DNA from: Paraburkholderia tropica
Lineage (GTDB): Bacteria; Pseudomonadota; Gammaproteobacteria; Burkholderiales; Burkholderiaceae
Direction: 5' to 3'
DNA length: 64,000 bases
NCBI RefSeq assembly: GCF_900109265.1
Contig: NZ_FNZM01000012.1
Location: forward strand, 62,001-126,000
The stretch's first letter is position 1. Each line of letters opens with the position of its first letter. The notes beneath the pieces were generated by a model. That model was not told where the DNA came from, ran no database searches, and saw only the letters and a program-made list of their open reading frames with translations. Made by a program: the position numbers and the translations under genes. This document shows positions 35,964-44,584 of the stretch, piece after piece.

Positions 35964-36009
35964 AAAACGAGCGCGGCGCACGTAAAAAACCGTGCGCCGC
36001 GCTCGTTTT
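35964..36009 (-). terminator. Perfect 19-bp hairpin terminator at the right end of the TPS/CDI island
   Basis: AAAACGAGCGCGGCGCACG (35964-35982) pairs exactly with 35991-36009 around an A-rich 8-nt loop. The outer A/T pairs supply the T-run on either strand. It lies just after the NCS1 permease stop and shares the core GCGCGGCGCACG with the hairpin at 29399-29430. Confidence 0.88.
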
Positions 36010-36025
36010 ACCGCTTCAATTCGAT

Positions 36026-37546
36026 TCAACTCCTCCGCGTCATCGCCTGATCGAGCTCCGCAATCTCCCGCTCGCTCTGCGCGACAGCCTTGCGCTCGCC
36101 CTGCGCGTCGATCGAGCGGGCCAGCGCGAGATACACGAGCGCCGACACCGCAAGTCCCACCGCCCACGCCACATCCACACCGCCGATGCGCGCCGCGAGC
36201 GGCCCCGTATAAATCCCCGGCAGCACGAAGAACGGCACCGTCGCGGCAAAACCCACCGCGTAGGCGATCAGCCCGCGCGCGCCCCACGCGCCATACAGCC
36301 CGCGCGGCGTGAAGAGTTGCGTGATCGCGTAATGGCCGCGGCGCACGAAGAAGTAATCGACCAGATTCACCGCCGTCCAGGGCACGAGCAGATACAGCAT
36401 GATCGTGAGCGCCGCGAACAGAATATCGATGGCGTTCCCCGACAGCGACAGCGAAATCACCACCCAGACAAGACCGAGCGCGAGCACCGTCACCACGCGC
36501 ACGGTTTGCGTCGGCTTCACGGGCTTGAACGAATCGACCGCCGTGACCACCGTGAGCATCGCGCTATAGGCGTTCAGGCCCATCGTCGCGACCATCGCGC
36601 CCACCGACGCCAGCGAGATCAGCACGCCGAAGCCGCGGAACATCGCGTTGCCCGCATCGTAGAGCGCGACGAGACCGTCCGAGGCGCCCAGACGCGTGGC
36701 GAGCCACGCACCCAGCGCGATCAGCCAGATCGCCGACGCCGATGCCCCGACGAACACCGCCGCGATAATCGCGCGCGGTTTCGTATCGCGCGGCAGATAG
36801 CGCGAGTAATCGGACACATACGGCGCATAGGTGATGTTGTAGCTCGCGCTGGCCGCGAACTGCGCGGCGAATGCAACGAGCGAGAAGCCGCCCGCGTGCA
36901 CGATGCCGGGCTTCACGCCGACCGCGCCGAACAGGATCCACAGCGTCAGCAGCACATAGAGCGGCAGGCTCGCGACCAGCAGCCACTTGAACACGCGATG
37001 CAGCCAGTCGTGACCGTAGATCGCCAGCGCCAGCGCGATCAGCGCTGTGACGATGGTGACGAGCGTCGGCGACCAGCCGAAGATGCCCTTCACGCCGCTC
37101 GCCATCAGCACGGTATCGACCACGTTGAAGCCGATAAACGTGAACAGCGTGGCGATCAGGATCAACACCACGCCGCGATAGCCGAACTGCGCGCGCGACT
37201 GGATCATCTGCGGCAGGCCGAGATGCGCGCCCTGCGACGCGTGAAACGCCATGAACAGCGTGCCGAACAGAATGCCGAGCACGCCCGACAGGATCGTGTA
37301 GCCGAGCGACAGTCCCATGCTCGGACCCACGAAGCCGATGGCGATCGTGAAGAACTGGAAGTTGCCGAGAAACCAGAACGGCCCTTGTCCCGCCACGCTG
37401 CCGTGGCGTTCGTGCGCGGGCACGTAGTCGATCGAACGCACTTCGATCTTGCGCCATTTCGAGGGCACGGCGGCGCCGGGCGCTTCCATGCTGCGTGGCG
37501 GTTCGGCCCCGTCGGCCGCCCAACCGTTGACGTTGTCAGTGTTCAT
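36026..37546 (-). CDS. NCS1 family nucleobase/cation symporter
   Basis: 506-residue membrane protein with about 12 helices and the NCS1 signature near the N-terminus (GQGPFWFLGNFQFFTIAIGFVGPSMGLSLGYTILSGVLG). SASYNITYAPYVSDYSRYLP, typical of cytosine/purine/allantoin permeases, lies in the middle. It is the last gene of a minus-strand cluster with aldehyde dehydrogenase, an NTF2-like protein and a ureohydrolase. It probably imports the nitrogenous substrate of that pathway. The transport substrate is not determined by the sequence. Confidence 0.85.
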   Translation of the reverse strand: MNTDNVNGWAADGAEPPRSMEAPGAAVPSKWRKIEVRSIDYVPAHERHGSVAGQGPFWFLGNFQFFTIAIGFVGPSMGLSLGYTILSGVLGILFGTLFMAFHASQGAHLGLPQMIQSRAQFGYRGVVLILIATLFTFIGFNVVDTVLMASGVKGIFGWSPTLVTIVTALIALALAIYGHDWLHRVFKWLLVASLPLYVLLTLWILFGAVGVKPGIVHAGGFSLVAFAAQFAASASYNITYAPYVSDYSRYLPRDTKPRAIIAAVFVGASASAIWLIALGAWLATRLGASDGLVALYDAGNAMFRGFGVLISLASVGAMVATMGLNAYSAMLTVVTAVDSFKPVKPTQTVRVVTVLALGLVWVVISLSLSGNAIDILFAALTIMLYLLVPWTAVNLVDYFFVRRGHYAITQLFTPRGLYGAWGARGLIAYAVGFAATVPFFVLPGIYTGPLAARIGGVDVAWAVGLAVSALVYLALARSIDAQGERKAVAQSEREIAELDQAMTRRS

Positions 37547-37621
37547 CTGTCTGTTCCTGTGGGGTGCGCCTGCCCGCGCGCGCGACGCGCGCGAGCGATG
37601 GCGTTGACGGCGGGTTCGTTA

Positions 37622-39112
37622 TTACGGTTGCAGCGACGGCGACAATGGCGGCGCGCCAGCCGGACGCGCGCGAATGACATGCTTGATTTCCTGATAGGCG
37701 CGCACGCCCCAGGGTCCGAGTTCGCGGCCGATGCCGCTGAGCTTGCGCCCGCCCCAGCCGGTCTGCGGGAAGATCACTTGCGGCGCGTTCACCCAGACGA
37801 CGCCCGACTCGCAGGCGTCGGCGACACGCGCGGCACGTTCGGCGTCGGCGGTCACGACCGTGGCGACGAGTCCGTAGTCGCTGTCGTTGGCGAGCGCAAT
37901 CGCCTCGTATTCGGTATCGAACGCACGCACCAGTGCGACCGGGCCGAAGATTTCCTCGCGCCAGAGCACGTTGTCGGGCGCGACGTTCGCGCAGACCGTC
38001 GGCGCGACGAAGAAGCCTGGACGCGCGAGCGCACCGCCGCACAGCACGCGCGCGCCTTCGTCCTTGCCGCGCGCGAGCAGGCCGAGCACGCGCTCGCGCT
38101 GCGCCGCGCTGATCAGCGGTCCCACGCGCGCGTCGGCGGCGTCGGGCGCACCGACGACCGCGTCGCGCGCGAGCGCCACGAGCCGCTCGACGAACGCGTC
38201 GTGCAGCGCTCGCGCCACCAGCACGCGCGAGGTCGCCGAACACATCTGCCCCGCGTTGAAGAACGCGCCGTTGAAAGCGAGTTCGACGGCTTCGTCGAGA
38301 TCGGCGTCGTCGAATACGATCAGCGCCGACTTGCCGCCCAGTTCGAGCGAGACGCGCTGCATGCGCTCGGCGGCGGCGCGCATCACGGCTTGCCCGGCGG
38401 CGGTGCTGCCCGTGAACGAGACCTTCGCGACGCCGCGATGCGCGGCCAGATGCGCGCCCACCTCGCGCGCGCCGGCGACCAGATTCACCACGCCCGCGGG
38501 CACGCCCGCCGACGCGACGATGTCGGCCAGCGCGCGTTCGGCGAGCGGCGTGAGTTCGGACGGCTTGATGACGACCGTGCAGCCCGCCGCCAGCGCGGGC
38601 GCGAGCTTCCACGCGGCTGTCACGAGCGGGAAATTCCACGGCACGATCAGCGCGCAGACGCCCACGGCTTCGTGGCGCACTTCGGCGTCGAAACCCGGGT
38701 CGGGCAACGCGACCGTCGATGTGGTGGCCACGCCGCCATCGCGACACAACTGCGCGTAGTAATGGAACGTGGCCGCCGCGTCGCTCACATCGAGCTGCGC
38801 TTCGAAACGCGGCTTGCCGTTGCACTGCATCTGCAGGTCGATCAGTTCGACGCTGCGCGCTTCGATGCCTTGCGCGATGCGTTCGAGCAGCTCGCCGCGC
38901 ACGGTCACGGGCGTCTTGCGCCAGCCGAGCAAGGCGCGCGCGGCAGCGGCGACGGCGGCGTCCACGTCGGCGGCGCTCGCGGCCGACACGCGCGCAACCG
39001 GTTGCCCGCTGCACGGATCGATCAGCTCGAGCGGCGCGCCTTCGCCATGCCGCCATTCGCCATCGACGAATACGCCCGGCTCCACGGCCGCGACTACGGT
39101 CTCGCGCTTCAT
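37622..39112 (-). CDS. NAD(P)-dependent aldehyde dehydrogenase
   Basis: 496-residue aldehyde dehydrogenase. Conserved features are the PWNFPL cofactor loop, GSTAAGQAVM, the catalytic Glu in ELGGKSA, and the catalytic Cys in FNAGQMCSATSRVLV. EEIFGPVA and the C-terminal ALPAND-type region (ALANDSDYGL) are also present. It resembles betaine/4-aminobutyraldehyde dehydrogenases. The ATG at 39112 overlaps the stop of the NTF2-like gene (ATGA). In this cluster it would oxidise an aldehyde derived from an amine, for example on the way from a guanidino acid or putrescine; this is inference. Confidence 0.87.
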   Translation of the reverse strand: MKRETVVAAVEPGVFVDGEWRHGEGAPLELIDPCSGQPVARVSAASAADVDAAVAAAARALLGWRKTPVTVRGELLERIAQGIEARSVELIDLQMQCNGKPRFEAQLDVSDAAATFHYYAQLCRDGGVATTSTVALPDPGFDAEVRHEAVGVCALIVPWNFPLVTAAWKLAPALAAGCTVVIKPSELTPLAERALADIVASAGVPAGVVNLVAGAREVGAHLAAHRGVAKVSFTGSTAAGQAVMRAAAERMQRVSLELGGKSALIVFDDADLDEAVELAFNGAFFNAGQMCSATSRVLVARALHDAFVERLVALARDAVVGAPDAADARVGPLISAAQRERVLGLLARGKDEGARVLCGGALARPGFFVAPTVCANVAPDNVLWREEIFGPVALVRAFDTEYEAIALANDSDYGLVATVVTADAERAARVADACESGVVWVNAPQVIFPQTGWGGRKLSGIGRELGPWGVRAYQEIKHVIRARPAGAPPLSPSLQP

Positions 39113-39564
39113 GCGGACGCCTCCAGCGCGTTCGCTTCGTTCACGTCGTGCTGCACGGCCACGCAGGCGTGCGGCGACAGATGCTCGTGCACGGCGATCC
39201 AGTCGGCGCCATCGCGCGCGAACACGATGGTCTCGCGCTCGACCAAAGTCTCGCGGCCCGCGTGCGTGCTCACCTGCGTGCGCACGTTGTGCGTGAAGAT
39301 CGCCACGTCGCCGAGACACTGCACGGCGCGCCCGCTCGACTCGCAGCCGAGCACGGCGAAGCCGTCGTCGCGTTCCCACTGACGCCACAGCGCCTCGTAG
39401 GCCGCGCGCGTCGGCAGCGCTTCGCTCACGTGATGAAATACGAAACTGGCGTGCGGCGCGAAGGCCGCGAAATAGGCGTCGCGGTCGTGGCGCGCAAACG
39501 ATGCGATCAGCGCATCGGCGGCGGCCAGAACGGCGGTCTCGGTTGAAGTCGGGGTCTCGCTCAT
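39109..39564 (-). CDS. NTF2-like (SnoaL/DUF4440-type) protein
   Basis: 151-residue small cone-fold protein: ALIASFARHDRDAYFAAFAPHASFVFHHVSEAL at the start, then VAIFTHNVRTQVSTHAGRETLVERETIVFARDGADWIAVHEHLS. This pattern fits the NTF2-like superfamily used for ketosteroid isomerase and DUF4440 proteins; enzymatic role unknown. The ATG at 39564 has GGAGAG upstream and is preferred over 39591. It is coupled to the aldehyde dehydrogenase gene by a 4-bp overlap. Confidence 0.78.
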   Translation of the reverse strand: MSETPTSTETAVLAAADALIASFARHDRDAYFAAFAPHASFVFHHVSEALPTRAAYEALWRQWERDDGFAVLGCESSGRAVQCLGDVAIFTHNVRTQVSTHAGRETLVERETIVFARDGADWIAVHEHLSPHACVAVQHDVNEANALEASA

Positions 39565-39629
39565 GCTTGCTCTCCGGGGAACTGGCGTCATCTTTGAATC
39601 ATTTCGGATGCCGTATCAATCGACATCGC

Positions 39630-40595
39630 TCAGGCGCGATACGCCACGCCGGGCAGCACGCACAGCATTTCGAAGGCGAGATTCGCGGCCAGCAGCGCCG
39701 TGGTGCCTTGCGGGTCGTACGGCGGCGAGACTTCCACCAGATCCGCGCCCACCAGATTCAGGCCGCGCAAACCGCGAATGATTTCCAGACCTTGCGGCAC
39801 CGTGAGTCCGCCGATCTCCGGCGTGCCCGTGCCTGGCGCGAACGCGGGATCGAGGCCGTCGATATCGAAGCTCAGATAGACGGGACCGTTGCCCATCTGC
39901 TCGCGCACCTCCTTCATCAGCGTCTCGAGCGAGCGGTTCCAGCACGCCTCGGCCTGCACCACGCGAAAGCCCTGATCGCGGCACCAGTCGAAATCGTCGG
40001 CATGATAGCCGGTGCCGCGCAGACCGATCTGCACCACGCGGTCGCAATCGAGCAGGCCCTCTTCCACCGCGCGCCGAAACGGCGTGCCGTGGGCGATTTT
40101 CTCGCCGTACATGGTGTCGTTGACGTCGGCATGCGCGTCCACGTGGACCACGCCGACCTTGCCGTACTTCTTGTGCATCGCGCGCAGGATCGGCAGCGCG
40201 ATCGTGTGGTCGCCGCCCAGCGTGACCGGCTTGCAGCCGCCGGCGATGATGCCGTCGTAGGCCGTTTCGATATCGGCGATCGCCTTGTGGATGTCGAACG
40301 GATTGATCGCCACGTCGCCGATATCGGCCACCTGCAGCGAGTCGAACGGCGCGGCGCGCGTCGCCATGTTATAGGGCCGCAGCAGCACCGACTCGGCGCG
40401 GATCTGGCGCGGGCCGAGGCGCGCGCCGTTGCGGTTCGAGGTGCCCAGATCGAACGGCACGCCGACGAAACAGGCGTCGAGTCCCGCGCTCGTGTCGGCG
40501 ATCGGCAGACGCATCATCGAGGCGATGCCGCCGAAGCGCGGCATGGCGTTACCGGAAAGCGGCTGGTTCAGCGGGGTGTGTTGCGAGTCGTTCAT
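39630..40595 (-). CDS. Agmatinase/guanidinobutyrase family ureohydrolase
   Basis: 321-residue Mn-dependent ureohydrolase. The metal ligands lie in GGDHT, VVHVDAHADVND and SFDIDGLDPAFAPGTGTPEIGG. DLGTSNRNGARLGPRQIR is typical of the agmatinase/GbuA branch. It cleaves a guanidino group to urea and an amine. Its divergent LysR gene and the neighbouring aldehyde dehydrogenase and NCS1 permease resemble guanidinobutyrate/guanidinopropionate loci more than polyamine biosynthesis; agmatine remains possible. The ATG at 40595 lies within one arm of an inverted repeat. Confidence 0.87.
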   Translation of the reverse strand: MNDSQHTPLNQPLSGNAMPRFGGIASMMRLPIADTSAGLDACFVGVPFDLGTSNRNGARLGPRQIRAESVLLRPYNMATRAAPFDSLQVADIGDVAINPFDIHKAIADIETAYDGIIAGGCKPVTLGGDHTIALPILRAMHKKYGKVGVVHVDAHADVNDTMYGEKIAHGTPFRRAVEEGLLDCDRVVQIGLRGTGYHADDFDWCRDQGFRVVQAEACWNRSLETLMKEVREQMGNGPVYLSFDIDGLDPAFAPGTGTPEIGGLTVPQGLEIIRGLRGLNLVGADLVEVSPPYDPQGTTALLAANLAFEMLCVLPGVAYRA

Positions 40596-40679
40596 ATCCG
40601 TATAAACCCTGAAAACATCGATAGGAGCAGTGGGATGAAACCCAATGCTGGCAATGCTAGAGGGAAAAAAATACGGATA
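40595..40679. promoter_or_regulatory. Spaced 9-bp inverted repeat in the ureohydrolase/LysR gap
   Basis: TATCCGTAT (40595-40603) and ATACGGATA (40671-40679) are exact inverse copies 67 bp apart. One abuts the ureohydrolase start codon and the other is about 55 bp before the LysR gene. They are candidate half-sites for the divergent LysR regulator, possibly bridged by looping. Confidence 0.5.
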
Positions 40680-40733
40680 AAATGACGGCCTGATGATGTT
40701 TACATCGATTCGCATCAATGTGAGGATTGAAGC

Positions 40734-41681
40734 ATGCTGGCCAACCTGACCGACTTCGACCTGCGGCTGATCCGCGTTTTTCTCGCCGTGGTCGACGCGC
40801 GCGGGCTGACGGCCGCGCAGGCCGCGCTCAACGTCGGGCAATCGACGATCAGCACGCAGCTCGCTTCGCTGGAAACGCGGCTCGGCTTCCGGCTCTGCGA
40901 GCGCGGGCGCGGCGGCTTCAAACTCACGGCCAAGGGCGAGCGTTTCGCGATGTCGGCGCGGCGGCTGCTGATGGCCACCAATACGTTCTGCGCCGAAGCC
41001 GCCAATATGGACCGCCAGCTCGTCGGCGAACTCAATCTCGGCCTGATCGGCCACACGCCGTTCAGCCAGAACGCGCGCATCAGCGACGCCATCGCGCGCT
41101 TTCGCCAGCGCGACCAGGCCGTGCGCTTCAACATCCAGATCCGCTCGCCGGGCGAACTGGAGGAGCAGGTGCTCAACGGCAAGGTCGATATCGCGATCGG
41201 CTATTTCTGGCACCGCGTGCCGAGCCTCGACTACACCTCGCTGTTCATCGAGCGCCAGTACGCGTATTGCGGCGCGCGCCACGCGCTGTTCGGGCGCGCC
41301 GCCCACGCTGACCAACCGGGCGACGTGGGCGCCGCCGAAGCCGCCGCGTGCGAGTGGGCGTGGCGCAGCTATCCGCTGCCGGAGGCGCAGCATTCCACGC
41401 ACGAGCGCAATGTGACCGCCATCGCCGACAACATGGAAGCCGTCGCGTTGCTGATCCTCTCGGGCCATCATCTCGGCTATCTGCCGGTGCATTTCGCCAA
41501 GCCTTATGTCGACGGCGGCCTGCTGCGCGCCGTGAATCCCTCGGCGCTGCGCTACGACGTGACCTTCCATATGGTCACGCGGCGCATGACGAACGCGGGC
41601 GACATTCAGCGCGCATTCATCGAGGATCTGCGCGCCGTGCATCTGAACGAGGTCGAGCGCGAAGACCCGGCAAACGCGTAG
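40734..41681 (+). CDS. LysR family regulator divergent from the ureohydrolase
   Basis: 315-residue LysR protein. The HTH is at about residues 8-65 (LRLIRVFLAVVDARGLTAAQAALNVGQSTISTQLASLETRLGFRLCERGR). A two-lobed co-inducer domain follows (LNLGLIGHTPF, DIAIGYF, ISGHHLGYLP-like LSGHHLGYLP). GAGGA precedes the ATG at 40734. The divergent layout suggests it activates the ureohydrolase gene cluster in response to its substrate, as GbuR/GpuR do in Pseudomonas. Confidence 0.87.
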   Translation: MLANLTDFDLRLIRVFLAVVDARGLTAAQAALNVGQSTISTQLASLETRLGFRLCERGRGGFKLTAKGERFAMSARRLLMATNTFCAEAANMDRQLVGELNLGLIGHTPFSQNARISDAIARFRQRDQAVRFNIQIRSPGELEEQVLNGKVDIAIGYFWHRVPSLDYTSLFIERQYAYCGARHALFGRAAHADQPGDVGAAEAAACEWAWRSYPLPEAQHSTHERNVTAIADNMEAVALLILSGHHLGYLPVHFAKPYVDGGLLRAVNPSALRYDVTFHMVTRRMTNAGDIQRAFIEDLRAVHLNEVEREDPANA

Positions 41682-41760
41682 AATCGCTCCACCCAGCCGC
41701 CTTGCCTGCCAACGTTTATTGCCGTTCACGCGCCTTCGACTCACGCCACTCGGAGCCACC

Positions 41761-42531
41761 ATGACGCAATACCTTCAGCATCCCGCGTATCTCTTCGTCA
41801 CCTTGATTGTCTGCCTGCCGCTGGCCGCCGCGCTCGGCGCGGTCGTGCTCGACCGCCGCTTCCCGCTCTCCGAGGAGGCGCGCGAAAACTACAACGTCGT
41901 GCAAGGCGCCACGCTCACGCTGCTCGCGCTGCTGATCGGCTTCACGCTCTCGATGGCGGTGGGCCGCTACGACCAGCGCAAGAATCTGGAGGAGGAAGAA
42001 GCGAACGCGATCGGCACGGAATATCTGCGCGCGGATCTGATCGGCGGCGCGGGCGCGGCGAACCTCAAAGCGCTGCTCGCGAAGTACACCGAGACGCGCG
42101 TGCTCTACTACACCACGCACGAAAGCCACGCCCTCGCGCGAATCAACCGCACGACCGCCGATCTGCAAACGCAGCTCTGGAACGGCGTGCGCGACGCGGC
42201 GGCGGCGCAGCCGAATCCGGTCACGGCGCTCGTGGTGGCGGGCATGAACGACGTCATCAACACCCAGGGCTATACGCAGGCCGCGTGGATCAACCGCATT
42301 CCCGTGGCGGCATGGATACTGATGATCATCATCGCGCTGTTCAGCAATCTGATGCAGGGCTATGGCGCACGCGGCAGGAGCGGCAAGCGCATTCTGCTGT
42401 TCGTGCTGCCCATCACGGTCTCGCTGTCGCTGACCCTGATCGCCGATATCGACAGCCCGCGCGGCGGCCTCATCCGCGTTGCTCCGCTCAATCTGATCAG
42501 CTTTCAGCAGTCGTTGCCGGCGCAACATTAA
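41761..42531 (+). CDS. DUF4239/bestrophin-like membrane protein
   Basis: 256-residue membrane protein with helices at about 8-28 and 45-65 and two C-terminal helices (WILMIIIALFSNLMQGYG, ILLFVLPITVSLSLTLIADI). A central soluble part carries RYDQRKNLEEEEANAIGTEYLRADLI, typical of the DUF4239 family sometimes called bestrophin-like. Function unknown. The ATG at 41761 follows GGAGCC. Confidence 0.78.
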   Translation: MTQYLQHPAYLFVTLIVCLPLAAALGAVVLDRRFPLSEEARENYNVVQGATLTLLALLIGFTLSMAVGRYDQRKNLEEEEANAIGTEYLRADLIGGAGAANLKALLAKYTETRVLYYTTHESHALARINRTTADLQTQLWNGVRDAAAAQPNPVTALVVAGMNDVINTQGYTQAAWINRIPVAAWILMIIIALFSNLMQGYGARGRSGKRILLFVLPITVSLSLTLIADIDSPRGGLIRVAPLNLISFQQSLPAQH

Positions 42532-42587
42532 ACGCGCAGCATCCAGCATCGCGCGCCGCGTTTTATCCCTTGTTTTCGTGCTCCCTC

Positions 42588-42911
42588 ATGAAGATCATCC
42601 GCAGCAAGAGCTTTACCGCCGAGCGCGCCTGGGGCGCGCTCGATATCGCGAATCTGAACGGCACGACCGTGCGTCTGCACTGGACCGACCAGCCGTACAA
42701 ATGGCATGTGAACGACGGCGAGGAAGTGTTCGCAGTGCTCGACGGCACTGTCGACATGCACTACCGGGAACGCAGCGAAACCGGCGTGTCGGAACACGTG
42801 GCCGTGCTCGAAACCGGCGACGTGTTTTATGCGCAGGTGGGCTGCGAACACGTGGCGCATCCGCGCGGCGCGGCGCGCATTCTCGTGATCGAGAAGGAAG
42901 GCAGCGTGTGA
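42588..42911 (+). CDS. Small cupin-domain protein
   Basis: 107-residue single cupin. The fold signature runs VRLHWTDQPYKWHVNDGEEVFAVLDGTVDMHY and LETGDVFYAQVGCEHVAHPRGAARILVIEKEG. His of KWHVNDGEE, the Glu, and His of CEHVAHP are the expected metal ligands. Function unknown. It follows the DUF4239 gene by 56 bp and may be co-transcribed. Confidence 0.8.
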   Translation: MKIIRSKSFTAERAWGALDIANLNGTTVRLHWTDQPYKWHVNDGEEVFAVLDGTVDMHYRERSETGVSEHVAVLETGDVFYAQVGCEHVAHPRGAARILVIEKEGSV

Positions 42912-43048
42912 ACGCCGTCACGCGCAACGGCAAGGATCGAGCAAGAATCAGGACACGCCCAACGCGCTTGCCGTAATTCTTCTACACTAGGCGGCCTTCG
43001 TCGCACGGCCAGACCGATCGACACGACAAGACCACTCAGAGGAAAAGC

Positions 43049-43753
43049 ATGAACGCACTTTCGACCTTCCCGATCTCCGAAAAATGGCCGGCGCAGCATC
43101 CCGAGCGCATCCAGCTCTATTCGCTGCCCACGCCCAACGGCGTGAAGGTCTCGATCATGCTGGAAGAACTGGGCCTGCCGTACGAGCCGCATCTCGTGCG
43201 CTTCGACGCCAACGATCAACTGTCGCCCGCGTTTCTCTCGCTGAATCCGAACAACAAGATTCCCGCGATTCTCGACCCGAACGGTCCGGACGGCGCGCCG
43301 CTGCCGCTGTTCGAATCGGGCGCCATCCTCATCTATCTCGCCGACAAGGCCGGCCAGCTCCTCGCCCGCTCGGGCGCGGCGCGCTACGAAGCGATCCAGT
43401 GGGTGATGTTCCAGATGGGCGGCATCGGCCCGATGTTCGGCCAGCTCGGCTTCTTCCACAAGTTCGCGGGCAAGGAGTACGAGGACAAGCGTCCGCGCGA
43501 CCGCTACGTCGCCGAGTCGAAACGTCTGCTCAATGTGCTCGACCAGCACCTCGCGGCCCGCACGTGGATCATGGGCGACGACTACTCGATCGCCGATATC
43601 GCCACGTTCCCGTGGGTGCGCAATCTGGTCGGCTTCTACGAAGCGGGCGATCTGGTGGGCTTCGACTCGTTCAGCAACGTCAAGCGCGTGCTCGATGCAT
43701 TCGTCGCGCGTCCTGCGGTGCAGCGCGGGCTGGAGATTCCGAAGCGCGTGTGA
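43049..43753 (+). CDS. Glutathione S-transferase, YfcG/Nu-class
   Basis: 234-residue GST. The N-terminal thioredoxin-like domain includes IQLYSLPTPNGVKVSIMLEELGLPYEPHLV, NPNNKIPAILDP and ESGAILIYLADK. The C-terminal helical domain has the N-capping motif YSIADIATFPWV. The TPNG motif is typical of YfcG/YghU-like Nu-class enzymes, which act as disulfide-bond oxidoreductases or organic hydroperoxide reductases. AGAGGAAAAGC precedes the ATG. Confidence 0.87.
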   Translation: MNALSTFPISEKWPAQHPERIQLYSLPTPNGVKVSIMLEELGLPYEPHLVRFDANDQLSPAFLSLNPNNKIPAILDPNGPDGAPLPLFESGAILIYLADKAGQLLARSGAARYEAIQWVMFQMGGIGPMFGQLGFFHKFAGKEYEDKRPRDRYVAESKRLLNVLDQHLAARTWIMGDDYSIADIATFPWVRNLVGFYEAGDLVGFDSFSNVKRVLDAFVARPAVQRGLEIPKRV

Positions 43754-43785
43754 ACGCGGCTTTTTCTGCGGCGTCGCGGCATGAC

Positions 43786-44508
43786 TCAGGGCGCGGCTTT
43801 CACGCGCGCCACCACGGTATCGGCGACCTGTCCCGCCGCGCGCTCCACGGTCAGGCGCTGATCGCCGCGCGCGATCACGAACTTCGCGGCGGCCACGTAG
43901 GGATTGAGCGCGATGGCCGCCCCCGCGCCCGGCGTCTTGTGGCTCGACTGCGCGTCGATCACCTGATAGAGCGGCGCGGGCGCGTGCGTCGCCAGATCGT
44001 CGACGGCCACCGCCAGCTGAACCTCGCTCGCGCCCGAACCGAAGCCCACCATCGCGCGCCGCAAGCGGTCGCCCTCGTCCACCTGCAGGAACACGCCGCG
44101 CACGAGCCAGCCTTGTGCGGGCATGGGCGCGCCCGCCGCGAGTCGGCGCGCATCGACACCGGCGCGGCGCAGGTCGGCGACCAGCGTCGACGCCATCTCC
44201 TCGACGATGTCGCGCGCTTTCGCCTGCGGATCCTCGCCGCGCAGACGCGGCAAAGGCCGCGGCAGCAAACCGCCCGCGAGACGCCGCGCCTGATCGACGG
44301 GATTCTGATCGGTCGTGACGCTGGAGGCGTCGAGTTCGAAATCGCTTACGTAGACGAGCGGCGCGGTCGCGGGGACGGCGGACTGCACCGCTTCGGCAGT
44401 CGCCGGAGTTTGCGCGTAAGCGGGAGTTTGCGAGTCAACCACGCTCGCGCCGAACCACAGCGCGGCGAGCACAGAACGCCAGGTAGAACGCCGTGCGGAC
44501 AGGCTCAT
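43786..44508 (-). CDS. DUF4410 domain-containing secreted protein
   Basis: 240-residue protein with a signal peptide (STWRSVLAALWFGASVVDSQTPAYA). The core reads PLVYVSDFELDASSV, ARDIVEEMASTLVADLRRAGVDA, WLVRGVFLQVDEGDRLRRAMVGFGSGASEVQLAVAVDDL and a helical C-terminus. This matches DUF4410, a periplasmic or lipid-anchored family of unknown function that resembles the LPS- and TolB-like secretion accessory folds. It is convergent with the GST gene. Confidence 0.8.
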   Translation of the reverse strand: MSLSARRSTWRSVLAALWFGASVVDSQTPAYAQTPATAEAVQSAVPATAPLVYVSDFELDASSVTTDQNPVDQARRLAGGLLPRPLPRLRGEDPQAKARDIVEEMASTLVADLRRAGVDARRLAAGAPMPAQGWLVRGVFLQVDEGDRLRRAMVGFGSGASEVQLAVAVDDLATHAPAPLYQVIDAQSSHKTPGAGAAIALNPYVAAAKFVIARGDQRLTVERAAGQVADTVVARVKAAP

Positions 44509-44584
44509 CGGACACTCCGGCGATGGACGATGCGTCCATCATAGTCGCGGCGTGCGGCGGTTTCCTTCTGCGTGCCGGCCGGCG

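Noticed and set aside
35840..39382. Plus-strand open frame of about 1180 codons opposite the NCS1 and aldehyde dehydrogenase genes
   Set aside because: Arg/His-rich nonsense composition and no motif; it even runs through the terminator at 35964-36009. The minus-strand genes are clearly real.
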